Of a stretch of DNA of 64,000 bases, positions 32,520-43,844 are shown piece after piece. The stretch spans positions 4,216,001 to 4,280,000 of the forward strand of contig OZ245874.1 of assembly GCA_965229335.1 (NCBI GenBank), in the 5' to 3' direction. A program made the translations under genes and the position numbers. How positions within the stretch are numbered: the stretch's first letter is position 1; the number at the start of each line of letters is the position of its first letter. The notes beneath the pieces were generated by a model. It worked only from the letters and a program-made list of their open reading frames with translations, was not told the origin of the DNA and did not search any database. Source of the DNA: JAFKFH01 sp017307375. GTDB lineage: Bacteria > Pseudomonadota > Alphaproteobacteria > Ferrovibrionales > Ferrovibrionaceae.

Positions 32520-33217
32520 ACCGCCGATCGCATGCCGAAACCCACATGGTCCACCGCATCGGCTGGCTGCGCGCCGCGGTGCTGGGCGCCAACGACGGTG
32601 TCGTTTCCACGTCGAGCCTGGTGGTCGGGGTCGCGGCGGCGGGGTCGGGCTCGGCCGAGATCCTGATCGCCGGCCTGGCCGGCCTGGTGGCCGGCGCGAT
32701 GTCGATGGCGGCCGGCGAGTACGTCTCGGTCAGTTCGCAGACCGATGCCGAGACCGCCGACCTGGCGCGCGAGCGGCGCGAGCTGGCGGCGGCGCCGAAG
32801 GCCGAGCTGGAGGAACTGACGCAGATCTATGTCGATCGCGGGCTGGAGCGGGATCTGGCCGAGCGGGTCGCCGCCCAGCTCTCGGGCCACAATGCCCTGG
32901 CCGCCCATGCCCGCGACGAACTCGGCATCACCGAGACCACGGCGGCCCGCCCGATCCAGGCGGCGATCGTCTCGGCGCTGACGTTCGCGACCGGTGCCGT
33001 CATCCCGGTGCTGGCCGCCCTGGTTTCCCCGGCGGGCAAGACCAGCCTGATCGTCGCGGCGTCGACCATCGTGGCGCTGGCCGTGCTGGGCGGCCTCGGT
33101 GCCTCGGCCGGTGGGGCCGGCGTGCTGCGCGGCGCGGTACGGGTCACGTTCTGGGGCGCACTGGCCATGGGCGTCACGGCCGCGGTCGGCACGATCTTCG
33201 GCGTCCACGCCGGATAG
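32516..33217 (+). CDS. VIT/CCC1-family Fe2+/Mn2+ transporter
   Basis: The 233-residue membrane protein has the VIT1/CCC1 hallmarks: GWLRAAVLGANDGVVSTSSLVVGVAAAG, VAGAMSMAAGEYVSVSSQTDAE, a cytosolic acidic helical loop with ELEELTQIYVDRGLERDLAERV, and three C-terminal spans. Family members export or sequester Fe2+ or Mn2+. The ATGA overlap with apbE shows co-translation, linking the flavin electron-transfer cluster to metal handling. Confidence 0.92.
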   Translation: MNRRSHAETHMVHRIGWLRAAVLGANDGVVSTSSLVVGVAAAGSGSAEILIAGLAGLVAGAMSMAAGEYVSVSSQTDAETADLARERRELAAAPKAELEELTQIYVDRGLERDLAERVAAQLSGHNALAAHARDELGITETTAARPIQAAIVSALTFATGAVIPVLAALVSPAGKTSLIVAASTIVALAVLGGLGASAGGAGVLRGAVRVTFWGALAMGVTAAVGTIFGVHAG

Positions 33218-33219
33218 CG

Positions 33220-35274
33220 TCAGGCCGGGATCGTCGCCAGCGGCAGGATGATCGAGAACGTCGAGCCGCGGCCTTCGGCGCTGTCGACCGTTACCTGCCC
33301 GCCATGCGCCCGGACGAGCTGGGCGACCAGTTGCAGCCCGATGCCCACACCGGGCCGGCTGGCGGCGTTGGCCGCGCGATAGAACTTGCCGAAGATCTGG
33401 CCGAGCTCGGCCTGCGGGATGCCGATGCCCTGGTCGTGCACGTCGATCCGCAGCGTCCCCCGCTCGACCTTGGCCGTGACGTCGACCGGCCGGTCGGCAT
33501 CGGAGAACTTCAGCGCATTCTCGATCAGATTGGTCAGGGCCAGTTCGATCATCTCGGAATCGGCCAGCAGGACGGCCGCGTCCACGCTGTCGTCGAATTC
33601 GAGGCCGATGATCCGATCGCCGGTCGCATCCCGCACCCGCTGGACCGCCTGGCGCAGCATCGGGGCCGGGGCCAGCGGGCGCAGTTGCGGGGCCAGCGGC
33701 TGGCCGTCCAGCCGGCTGCGGTTGAGGCTGACGTCGATCATCGCCACCAGGCGGCCGACCGCGCGGCGGATGCGGTCGATCCGCCGCCGATTCGGCGCAT
33801 CGGTTTCGGCAAGGCTCATGCCGATGCCCTCGATGTTCGTCGCAATGACCGAAAGCGGGGTGCGGTACTGGTGGGAAATCACGTCGATGAAGCGCACCTG
33901 CGCCCGCTGCGCCTCCTGCTCGGCGGCCAGCGCGGCCTCGGCCCGCTGCTTGGCCGCCGCGAGGTCGCGCGTTCGCTCGGTCGCGATGGCCTGGGCGCGC
34001 AATTCGGCCTGCTGGGCCAGCGCCAGGGCCTCGGCCTGGGCAAGCCGGGCACGATTGTCGGCCTCCTTCATGCGCTGCGCGAGGCCGATGTTCATCAGGA
34101 TCATGTGGATGGCCGACGCTGCCTGGTAGCTGTAGTCGGTCCATTCGAGCGTCGGCAGCAGCCCGATCACCCGCGCCACGTTGACGGTCAGCCCGACCAG
34201 CTGGGCGGCAAACGAGATCAGGAACAGCTTGGCCGGGGCGAACCCCTGCCGTGCCAGCCGGTAGCTCTGGCCTGCGGCGCTGAACAGCGCGATCACGCCC
34301 CCGACCATCAGCGTGCCGGCCAGGGTCTGGTAGTAGCCCAGGAACGTCGCGGCGACGCCGACAAGCCCGTAGATCGCGGTCACGTGATAGACCCAATGCA
34401 GGATCGGCGAGCGCTGCCGGGTCTCCAGCAAATGGATCGCAAAATAGCTGCAGGTGGTGCAGGCCAGGAAACTGGAGCTGCCGACCACCAGATCCGACCA
34501 TGCCGGGTGCCCCGGAAACAGCCAGATCGGTACGACCCCGGCGATGGCCGCGGCGCTGGCCGCCAGCGACAGGACATAGGCGGCGTACCACAGATGGGCG
34601 CGCGATCGGACCCAAAGCCAGAAGATCAGGTTGATCGCCGCGACCGCCACGGCCAGCCCGACATAGAGGCCCATCGCCAGCAGGATGTCGGCCGTGTGGC
34701 GGTTCAGGCTGGCGCTGGTCCGGACCGCCCCGCGCAGCATCAGGGAACTGCTCGTCTGGAGCCGAATGTAGTAGGCGCGCGCCTCGCCCGGCGGCAGGTC
34801 GATCGGCACGACGTTGTTGATGCTGAACACCGGCTTGTCGTCGACTGCGACATGATCGCCCAACCGGATCTCCCGGAAGTCGGCGGCGCCGGACGGAACC
34901 GCCACCGCCGGGCTGAAGACGTCGACATGATCGAGAAAGGCCGGCTCGAGTTCGAGGTAGAGCGGGCGCGATGCCGGACCGGTGTTTTCCAGGACGATCC
35001 GGATCCACGCGGTGACCGGGGTGTAGCCCAGGCTGAGATTGACCGGCAAGGGTTCGAACCGGTCGCGCAGCGGCGCGGCGATCACGTCGCCGAGCGCATG
35101 GCGGCCGCCCGGATCGAGCAGCAGGGCCATGTGGCCGTTCAGCGACGCGGTCCGGTCCGCCGGACCGAAACGCAGCACCGGCTGTGCCGCGGCCGGTCCG
35201 GGCAGCCCCGTCAGCAGCAGCGACGCCAGCAACCCCAGCACCACGATCAGGCCATCCCAGCGTCGCCGCGTCAT
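33220..35274 (-). CDS. 7TMR-DISM sensor histidine kinase
   Basis: This 684-residue kinase has a signal peptide (residues 1-31) and a periplasmic 7TMR-DISMED2 domain (about 35-190). Seven TM helices (196-395) and a long Ala/Gln-rich coiled coil (402-460) follow. HisKA has SHQYRTPL (His 468), with N box NLIENALKF, G1 DQGIGIP and G2 PGVGIGLQLV. There is no receiver or HPt. It is the likely partner of the divergent OmpR-type regulator starting at 35367. Its stop is 2 bp from the convergent VIT gene stop. It is a smaller relative of the 1360-residue kinase at 3.3 kb. Confidence 0.93.
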   Translation of the reverse strand: MTRRRWDGLIVVLGLLASLLLTGLPGPAAAQPVLRFGPADRTASLNGHMALLLDPGGRHALGDVIAAPLRDRFEPLPVNLSLGYTPVTAWIRIVLENTGPASRPLYLELEPAFLDHVDVFSPAVAVPSGAADFREIRLGDHVAVDDKPVFSINNVVPIDLPPGEARAYYIRLQTSSSLMLRGAVRTSASLNRHTADILLAMGLYVGLAVAVAAINLIFWLWVRSRAHLWYAAYVLSLAASAAAIAGVVPIWLFPGHPAWSDLVVGSSSFLACTTCSYFAIHLLETRQRSPILHWVYHVTAIYGLVGVAATFLGYYQTLAGTLMVGGVIALFSAAGQSYRLARQGFAPAKLFLISFAAQLVGLTVNVARVIGLLPTLEWTDYSYQAASAIHMILMNIGLAQRMKEADNRARLAQAEALALAQQAELRAQAIATERTRDLAAAKQRAEAALAAEQEAQRAQVRFIDVISHQYRTPLSVIATNIEGIGMSLAETDAPNRRRIDRIRRAVGRLVAMIDVSLNRSRLDGQPLAPQLRPLAPAPMLRQAVQRVRDATGDRIIGLEFDDSVDAAVLLADSEMIELALTNLIENALKFSDADRPVDVTAKVERGTLRIDVHDQGIGIPQAELGQIFGKFYRAANAASRPGVGIGLQLVAQLVRAHGGQVTVDSAEGRGSTFSIILPLATIPA

Positions 35275-35366
35275 CTACCTTCCTCTGACAGGTCGATCAG
35301 GGTATAGCGCAGCAGTATCTCGCGGACCACTTGCTGAGATCGCGACGGGGTAGAGGGGGTGTATCG

Positions 35367-36080
35367 GTGACCAACGTGATCGTCGTGGAAGACGACGCCG
35401 ATCTGCGGGACGGCCTGATCGAATGCCTGCGGCTGTCCGGGCTGTCGGCGTCCGGTGTCGGTTCCGCCCTCGAATTCTACCAGGAACTCGCCGCGTCGGC
35501 GTTCGACATCGCGGTGCTGGACGTCAACCTGCCGGACCGGGACGGCTATTCGATAGCGGGCTTCCTGGCCGAAAAGACCAGCCTCGGCATCATCTTCATG
35601 ACCGGGCGGGGCCAGGCGGAAGATCGCATCCGCGGCTTCACCAACGGCGCCGATCTCTATTTCGTCAAGCCGGTCGACCCGAAGGAACTGGTCCTGGCCA
35701 TCACCAATCTCGCCCGGCGCCTGGGCGAGCGCACCGGCACGGCCGAGCCGGCAATCACCATCGCCACCGGTGAAAAGACCCCCTGGGTGCTCGACCGCGT
35801 GCAGTGGCGCCTGATCGCCCCGAGCGCGCAGACGGTGCAGCTCACCGCCAAGGAAATGCAGCTGGTCGAGCGGCTGGCGGCACAAGGCGGCATTCCGGTA
35901 CCGCGCAACGAACTGATCCGCCTGCTCGGCCACGACGTCCTCGGCCCGGAAAGCCGCGGCCTCGACGCGACCATCCGCCGCCTGCGCCGCAAGACGCTCG
36001 CGGCGACCGGCCGGCAACTGCCCGTGCAGACCGTGCAGGCGGTCGGGCTGGTCTTCTCGGCCCCGATCCGGTTTGCCTGA
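35367..36080 (+). CDS. OmpR-family response regulator
   Basis: The 237-residue protein has a receiver with EDD, phospho-Asp 52 (AVLDVNLPDRDGY) and VKPVDPKEL, and a C-terminal winged helix (VQLTAKEMQLVERLAAQGG...LDATIRRLRRKTL). I chose GTG 35367 because AGAGGGGG lies eight bases upstream and the receiver beta-1 starts at once; an ATG at 35331 would add twelve Arg/Gly-rich residues. It is divergent from the 7TMR-DISM kinase with a 92-bp shared promoter gap. The MFS gene follows after 33 bp and may be co-transcribed. Confidence 0.9.
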   Translation: MTNVIVVEDDADLRDGLIECLRLSGLSASGVGSALEFYQELAASAFDIAVLDVNLPDRDGYSIAGFLAEKTSLGIIFMTGRGQAEDRIRGFTNGADLYFVKPVDPKELVLAITNLARRLGERTGTAEPAITIATGEKTPWVLDRVQWRLIAPSAQTVQLTAKEMQLVERLAAQGGIPVPRNELIRLLGHDVLGPESRGLDATIRRLRRKTLAATGRQLPVQTVQAVGLVFSAPIRFA

Positions 36081-36113
36081 AACTCGCCACAGTTCGGTCC
36101 CACGACTGCAGCC

Positions 36114-37526
36114 ATGTCCCGGCCCAAGCTAACCGCCCTGATCGTCGCCTGCGCCCTGTTCATGGAAAACCTGGACGGCACGATCATCGCGACCGCCCTG
36201 CCCCAGATCGCCCAGTCGCTCGGTACCAGCCCGATCCGGCTGAGCCTGGCGATCACCAGCTACATGCTCAGCCTGGCCGTGCTGATCCCGGTTTCCGGCT
36301 GGTTTGCCGACCGCTACGGCGCGCGCCGGGTGTTCAGGGCGGCGATCCTGGTGTTCACCTGCGGCTCGCTGCTGTGCGCCATGTCCGACAGCCTGTGGCA
36401 GCTGACCGCGGCCCGGATCGTGCAGGGCCTGGGTGGGGCGCTGATGGTACCGGTCGGACGGCTGGTGCTGCTGCGCAGCGTCGAGAAATCCGAACTGGTG
36501 CAGGCCATGGCCTACCTGACCGTGCCCGCGCTGATCGGGCCGGTGATCGGGCCGCCGATCGGCGGCTTCATCGTGACCTTCTGGTCATGGCGCTGGATCT
36601 TCCTGCTTAACCTGCCGATCGGCCTGATCGGTTTCTGGCTGGTCACCCGGTTCATCGAGGATGCGCGCGAACCCGATCCGCCGCCGCTCGACATCGTCGG
36701 CGCCGTGCTGTCGGCGATCGGCCTGTCCGGGTTGATGCTGGGCTTCGAGATCCTCGGCCGCGACGGCGAGGACACGGCGGTCGCGCTGGCGCTGCTTGCC
36801 GCCGGCGCCGCCGGCGCCGCCGCCTTCCTTTGGCATGCCCGGCGCCACCCCAATCCGGTGCTGGATTTCACCCTGATGCGCATCCCGACCTTCGCCATCG
36901 CGGTCGGCGGCGCGTTCGTCTTCCGCGTCGGCATCGGCGCCCTGCCCTTCCTGCTGCCGCTGATGCTGCAGCTCGGCTTCGGCATGTCGGCACTAAGTTC
37001 CGGCCTGCTGACCTTCGCCTCGGCCGTCGGCGCGCTGGCGATGAAGATGACGGCCAAGCCGATCCTGAAGCGCTTCGGCTTCCGCGCGGTCCTCACGGTG
37101 AACGCCCTGCTCTGCGGCCTGTTCATCGTCGGCTACGGGCTGTTCCGGCCGGATACGCCCCACACCGTCGTGATCGCCCTGCTGCTGGCCGGCGGCTTCT
37201 TCCGCTCGCTGCAGTTCACCGGTACCAATACGCTGTCGTTCGCCGACGTGCCGCCCGAGCGCATGAGCCGCGCGTCGTCGATGACCTCGACCCTGCAGCA
37301 ACTGTCGCTGTCGCTCGGCGTGGCGGTCGGCGCGGCGCTGCTGCATCTGACGCTGGCCTGGCGGGGGGCCGAGCATCTCGGCCCGACCGACTTCACCCCG
37401 GCATTCATCGCCGTCGGCCTGATATCCGGCCTGTCGACGCTGGCCTTCCTGCGGCTGAAGCCCGAAGACGGTGCCGATGTCAGCGGACACCGGCGGCAGA
37501 TCACTCCACCCGCATCAGGCGGCTGA
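36114..37526 (+). CDS. MFS drug/metabolite exporter (DHA2, EmrB/QacA-like)
   Basis: The 470-residue protein has about 14 TM spans. Motif D1 is visible as MENLDGTIIATALPQIAQSLG in the first helix, motif A as GWFADRYGARRVF, motif B-like RIVQGLGGALMVPVGRLVLL and motif C-like ALIGPVIGPPIGGFI. These place it in the 14-span DHA2 proton antiporters. The substrate is unknown. The short gap from the response regulator suggests regulation by that system. The 3' end overlaps the convergent STAS gene by 26 bp. Confidence 0.92.
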   Translation: MSRPKLTALIVACALFMENLDGTIIATALPQIAQSLGTSPIRLSLAITSYMLSLAVLIPVSGWFADRYGARRVFRAAILVFTCGSLLCAMSDSLWQLTAARIVQGLGGALMVPVGRLVLLRSVEKSELVQAMAYLTVPALIGPVIGPPIGGFIVTFWSWRWIFLLNLPIGLIGFWLVTRFIEDAREPDPPPLDIVGAVLSAIGLSGLMLGFEILGRDGEDTAVALALLAAGAAGAAAFLWHARRHPNPVLDFTLMRIPTFAIAVGGAFVFRVGIGALPFLLPLMLQLGFGMSALSSGLLTFASAVGALAMKMTAKPILKRFGFRAVLTVNALLCGLFIVGYGLFRPDTPHTVVIALLLAGGFFRSLQFTGTNTLSFADVPPERMSRASSMTSTLQQLSLSLGVAVGAALLHLTLAWRGAEHLGPTDFTPAFIAVGLISGLSTLAFLRLKPEDGADVSGHRRQITPPASGG

Positions 37527-37803
37527 ACCTGTGACTTTCCAGCATCCGGGCGACCTGGCCCCTGGCGCCGCGCAGGGTCAGGGCCGCCCCTGCGGTGCGC
37601 GCGGCATCCGCCGACATCAGCACCATGCCGAGGCCGCCGGCATCGATGTGGCCGACGTCGGTCACGTCGTAGCAGACTTCGCGCGGCTGCTGGCCGACGA
37701 TCTGGGCGATGACCGCGCGGAAGCCGCCATGGTCGTCCATGGTGACGTCGCCATGCAGCGTCACGGCGAGGCGGTCGCGTTCCTGGCGGAGGTCGTAGCG
37801 CAT
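37501..37803 (-). CDS. STAS-domain protein lacking the phosphorylatable serine
   Basis: The 100-residue single STAS domain is LAVTLHGDVTMDDHGGFRAVI...CYDVTDVGHIDAGGLGMVLMSADAART. In SpoIIAA-type anti-anti-sigma factors the loop reads D-S-S-G; here it is D-A-G-G, so regulation by serine phosphorylation is not expected. It starts 11 bp after the chemoreceptor stop and is surely co-transcribed with it. It may bind the receptor or an associated signalling protein. Confidence 0.88.
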   Translation of the reverse strand: MRYDLRQERDRLAVTLHGDVTMDDHGGFRAVIAQIVGQQPREVCYDVTDVGHIDAGGLGMVLMSADAARTAGAALTLRGARGQVARMLESHRFSRLMRVE

Positions 37804-37814
37804 GGCCGCGCCCC

Positions 37815-39275
37815 TCACATCTTGTAGCCGATGCGCAGGCCGCCCCAATGGCGGCCCTGCACCATGATCGGCGCCGACACGTCCTTCATCAGCACGAACT
37901 GCCCGCCGCCCATGTCGCGCCGATAGGTCTGCAGCAGGAAACGCTTGGTCGAGCGGCCGGCGGACAGTCCGGTGCGGTCGTTGAAGACCCGGCGGTTGCG
38001 GCAATTGGCATTGTTCCAGACGGGATCGCTGCCCTGCGGCTGCGAGAACTTGACATTGTGGGTGGGGAGATAGCCGTTGCGGTCGACGGCGGCGCAGAAC
38101 GCGACCTTGGGGTCGAGGGCCAGGACCGGCTCCTGTACCGGTGGGAACAGCCGGTCGGTCAGCGTGGTGAACTTGGCCATCACCTGCTGCGGGTTGGTCC
38201 CGGCGATCGGCTGGTAGCGGTCGTCGAACAGGTCGGCGATGGCGATCTGGCCCGACGCGACCGCACCCGAGAGCGCCTGGCCCAGCGCCGCCGCCCCCGC
38301 GATCACCGCCTCGATGAACTTGGTGTCGGCGGTCTGGAACGGGCTTTCGGCGATGAAGGCGATCAGGTCCTCGCCGACACCGAGCAGCTTGCCGACGCGG
38401 GCGTCGGCATTCTTCAGGTTGTCGCCGGTAAGCGACACGCCCTCGACCAGCTTGTCGAGTTCGCCGATCACCGTCTCGCACTGGCGCAGCCCCTCGGTCG
38501 CGGCGCCCGAGATCGCCCGGACCTTGCCGAAGATGTCGCCCAACGCATCGCCGAACTGGCCGGTGACACCCTTGATCAGCTCGACGCCGGAGGTGGCGGC
38601 ACCGGCCGTCTTCAGGGCGGTGGTCGAATCGGAAATCAGCTCGGTCACGTTGCCGGCGAGGTCCTTGACCGTGCGATTGATGTTGGCGTTGACGTCGCCG
38701 GTCTGGCGGGCCAGCGCCTTGACCTCGGAGGCCACGACCGAGAATCCCTTGCCGGCATCGCCGGCGCGCGCCGCCTCGATGGTCGCGTTGAGGGCAAGCA
38801 GGTTGGTCTGCTTGGCGATCGCATCGATCGACTGGGTCATCCGGCCGACGCCGGTCAACGCCTGATCCAGCGTCTGCAGGCGCTGCTCGATCCCCTGGAC
38901 CGAGCCGACCAGCCGCCCGATCGAGGTCAGGGCCGAGCCGACCGCTTCCTGCGAGCGGCCGGCCTCGCTTGCCGCGCTCGAGGCGACCTGCGAGGTGGCC
39001 GACCCCGACTGGTCGATCTCGCGGATCGCCTGGGCCATGCCGCGCGCGATTTCGCGCAGTTCGCCGAACAGCGCTTCCTGATGCTTGACGAAGCGCGCGA
39101 CACCCTCGATCGAGCCGGCGATATCGGCGACTTCGAGGCTCAGCTGCTGGACCTTCGACAACACGTCGTTGGCAAAGCCGTCGGCTTCGCGCACGCGGCG
39201 GCGCAATGTCTCGACGTCCTCGGCATCGACTGAGGCTACGGGCGTCACCGACTGTACCGCATGCTCTTGGGCCAT
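37815..39275 (-). CDS. Soluble methyl-accepting chemotaxis protein with C-terminal sensor domain
   Basis: This 486-residue chemoreceptor has no membrane segment. The signalling hairpin is SIDAIAKQTNLLALNATIEAARAGDAGKGFSVVASEVKALARQT (about residues 149-192), flanked by long coiled coils. A distinct C-terminal domain (about 310-486) contains FCAAVDRNGYLPTHNVKFSQPQG, NCRNRRVFNDRTGLSAGRSTKRFLLQTYRRDMGGGQ and a terminal GRHWGGLRIGYKM. This resembles the double-Cache-like C-terminal module of cytosolic alphaproteobacterial receptors. It probably senses an internal or redox/metabolic cue; the ligand is unknown. It forms an operon with the STAS protein. Confidence 0.92.
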   Translation of the reverse strand: MAQEHAVQSVTPVASVDAEDVETLRRRVREADGFANDVLSKVQQLSLEVADIAGSIEGVARFVKHQEALFGELREIARGMAQAIREIDQSGSATSQVASSAASEAGRSQEAVGSALTSIGRLVGSVQGIEQRLQTLDQALTGVGRMTQSIDAIAKQTNLLALNATIEAARAGDAGKGFSVVASEVKALARQTGDVNANINRTVKDLAGNVTELISDSTTALKTAGAATSGVELIKGVTGQFGDALGDIFGKVRAISGAATEGLRQCETVIGELDKLVEGVSLTGDNLKNADARVGKLLGVGEDLIAFIAESPFQTADTKFIEAVIAGAAALGQALSGAVASGQIAIADLFDDRYQPIAGTNPQQVMAKFTTLTDRLFPPVQEPVLALDPKVAFCAAVDRNGYLPTHNVKFSQPQGSDPVWNNANCRNRRVFNDRTGLSAGRSTKRFLLQTYRRDMGGGQFVLMKDVSAPIMVQGRHWGGLRIGYKM

Positions 39276-39482
39276 GCCGTTTTCCTCCCCGGGACTGCGT
39301 CGTTTGCGCGAGTCCGATTATTGTTCTGAACCTTGAGTTTTCCTACGCCAAGCTTAAGGCCGACTTACGAAACATCGTCGCTGCGGTATTTTAGTGAACA
39401 TTCGTACAATGATACCGCGACCTCGAAGGGCTTTACATCGGCCGGCCGATCGCCATCTCTAGGGCGCGTTCGCGGCTCTCGC

Positions 39483-39507
39483 GTTCGCGGGATGTTCCGG
39501 GTATATT
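39483..39507 (+). promoter_or_regulatory. LexA (SOS) box and -10 element of uvrA
   Basis: GTTC (39483-39486), a 7-base spacer and GTTC (39494-39497) exactly match the alphaproteobacterial LexA consensus GTTC-N7-GTTC. TATATT (39502-39507) follows as a good -10 element, so the box covers the promoter spacer. It is about 60 bp before the uvrA ATG. Confidence 0.8.
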
Positions 39508-39558
39508 GCCGGCCCCGATCTCCCCCATCCGCCTTCCCAGATTTCGGTACCCAGCCCC

Positions 39559-42447
<2,889 letters not shown>

Positions 42448-42495
42448 AATGACGGTAATTAATCACCGCGTGGCGCGGGGGAGGCGGCCGGGAGC

Positions 42496-43809
42496 GTGCA
42501 GATACCGGTGGGGAGTGATCTTGCCGAACTGATCGGCACGATTTCATGTCTGAGCGACGAGGCCATGTGCCTCTACGATGCGGACGATCGCATCGCCTGG
42601 TGGAATCCGCGTTATCCGGAACTGTTTCCCGAAGTCGGCGAGATGATCGCCGTCGGTGTCCATTTCCTGGACACGTTCGAACGGCTTTTCCGCCTGATGG
42701 CACCGGACGGGGACGAGACGGCCTGGGCAATGTACCGGGCCAATGCGCTGGAACGGCATCGCAACGTGACCGGCCCGCTCGACTACCAGCGGCCCGACGG
42801 CCGCTGGATCAGGATGCGGATGTCGCGCTTGAGCAACGGCGGACGCATCAAGCTGTGGCGCGACATCACTCACGTCTACCAGGGCGTCACCTCGGACACC
42901 CGGCTGTCGGAAGTGCTGGCGAGCCTGCGCGCCGGCGTCGTCATCACCGAGCGTGACGGCTCGATCCTGTTCGGCAACGGCCACTACTTCATCGAACTGG
43001 TCGGCCGCCACGTCGTCGACTGGTCGGCCTTCGGTCGGCCGGACGGCCGCAAGCTGTTCTGGCAGGCGCTCGGCCTGGGGCTGAAACCCGACCCGACGGT
43101 CGACCAGCTGCTGGCCTCGCCACCGATCGACCAGCCGCTGGACCAGCCGCTGGTGGTCGAGACGCAGAACGGCCTGTTCCTGAGGCTCGAGGAACGGCGG
43201 ACCGACTTCGGCATCGTCACGCTGCTGGTCGACGTGACCGAGTTGAAGCGGCAGGAGGCCGCGGCTGCGGCAGCCCAGGCCGCACTGATCGAGGCCAACC
43301 GGCGGCTGGCGGTCCAGGCCGCGACCGATGCGCTGACCGGCCTGTTGAACCGCCGCAAGTTCAGCGAGCTCGCCGCCGAGGAAATGGAGCGTGCACGGCG
43401 CTATGGCCGCCCGCTGTCTCTGCTGGCCCTCGATCTCGACCATTTCAAGACGGTCAACGATCGCTTCGGCCATCCGGTCGGCGACGGCGTGCTGCGCCAT
43501 GTCGCCGAGATCATCGCCGCCGGCGTCCGCTCCTGCGATCGTGTCGCCCGGCTCGGCGGCGAGGAGTTCGCGGTGCTGCTGCCCGAGACGCGGCCGGCCG
43601 ATGCGATGATCCTGGCCGAACGTCTGCGGCGCGCCGTTTCGGGCCGGCCGGCCGAGATACCCCCGGCCGGCGCGATCCAGGTCACCGTCTCGGTCGGCTG
43701 CGTGGGCCTGACCCGTGAGGACGAAACCATCGAAACGGTGATGGCACGGGCCGATCGCGCGCTTTACGTGGCGAAGGCCGCGGGCCGCGACTGCGTCGTC
43801 GACGGTTGA
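42496..43809 (+). CDS. Diguanylate cyclase with PAS-like domains (GGEEF)
   Basis: The 437-residue soluble protein has two PAS-like domains (about residues 15-125 and 135-245; ADDRIAWWNPRYPELFPE, ERDGSILFGNGHYF). The GGDEF domain (about 270-435) reads ATDALTGLLNRRKFSE...RLGGEEFAVLLPE. The active-site signature is intact, and the inhibitory site RSCD lies five residues before it, so an active, feedback-inhibited c-di-GMP synthase is expected. The start is GTG at 42496. The next gene is a paralogue in the same orientation. Confidence 0.92.
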   Translation: MQIPVGSDLAELIGTISCLSDEAMCLYDADDRIAWWNPRYPELFPEVGEMIAVGVHFLDTFERLFRLMAPDGDETAWAMYRANALERHRNVTGPLDYQRPDGRWIRMRMSRLSNGGRIKLWRDITHVYQGVTSDTRLSEVLASLRAGVVITERDGSILFGNGHYFIELVGRHVVDWSAFGRPDGRKLFWQALGLGLKPDPTVDQLLASPPIDQPLDQPLVVETQNGLFLRLEERRTDFGIVTLLVDVTELKRQEAAAAAAQAALIEANRRLAVQAATDALTGLLNRRKFSELAAEEMERARRYGRPLSLLALDLDHFKTVNDRFGHPVGDGVLRHVAEIIAAGVRSCDRVARLGGEEFAVLLPETRPADAMILAERLRRAVSGRPAEIPPAGAIQVTVSVGCVGLTREDETIETVMARADRALYVAKAAGRDCVVDG

Positions 43810-43844
43810 TGGCAAGAAGCCACCGGCCGGGCTAATATTACCAG

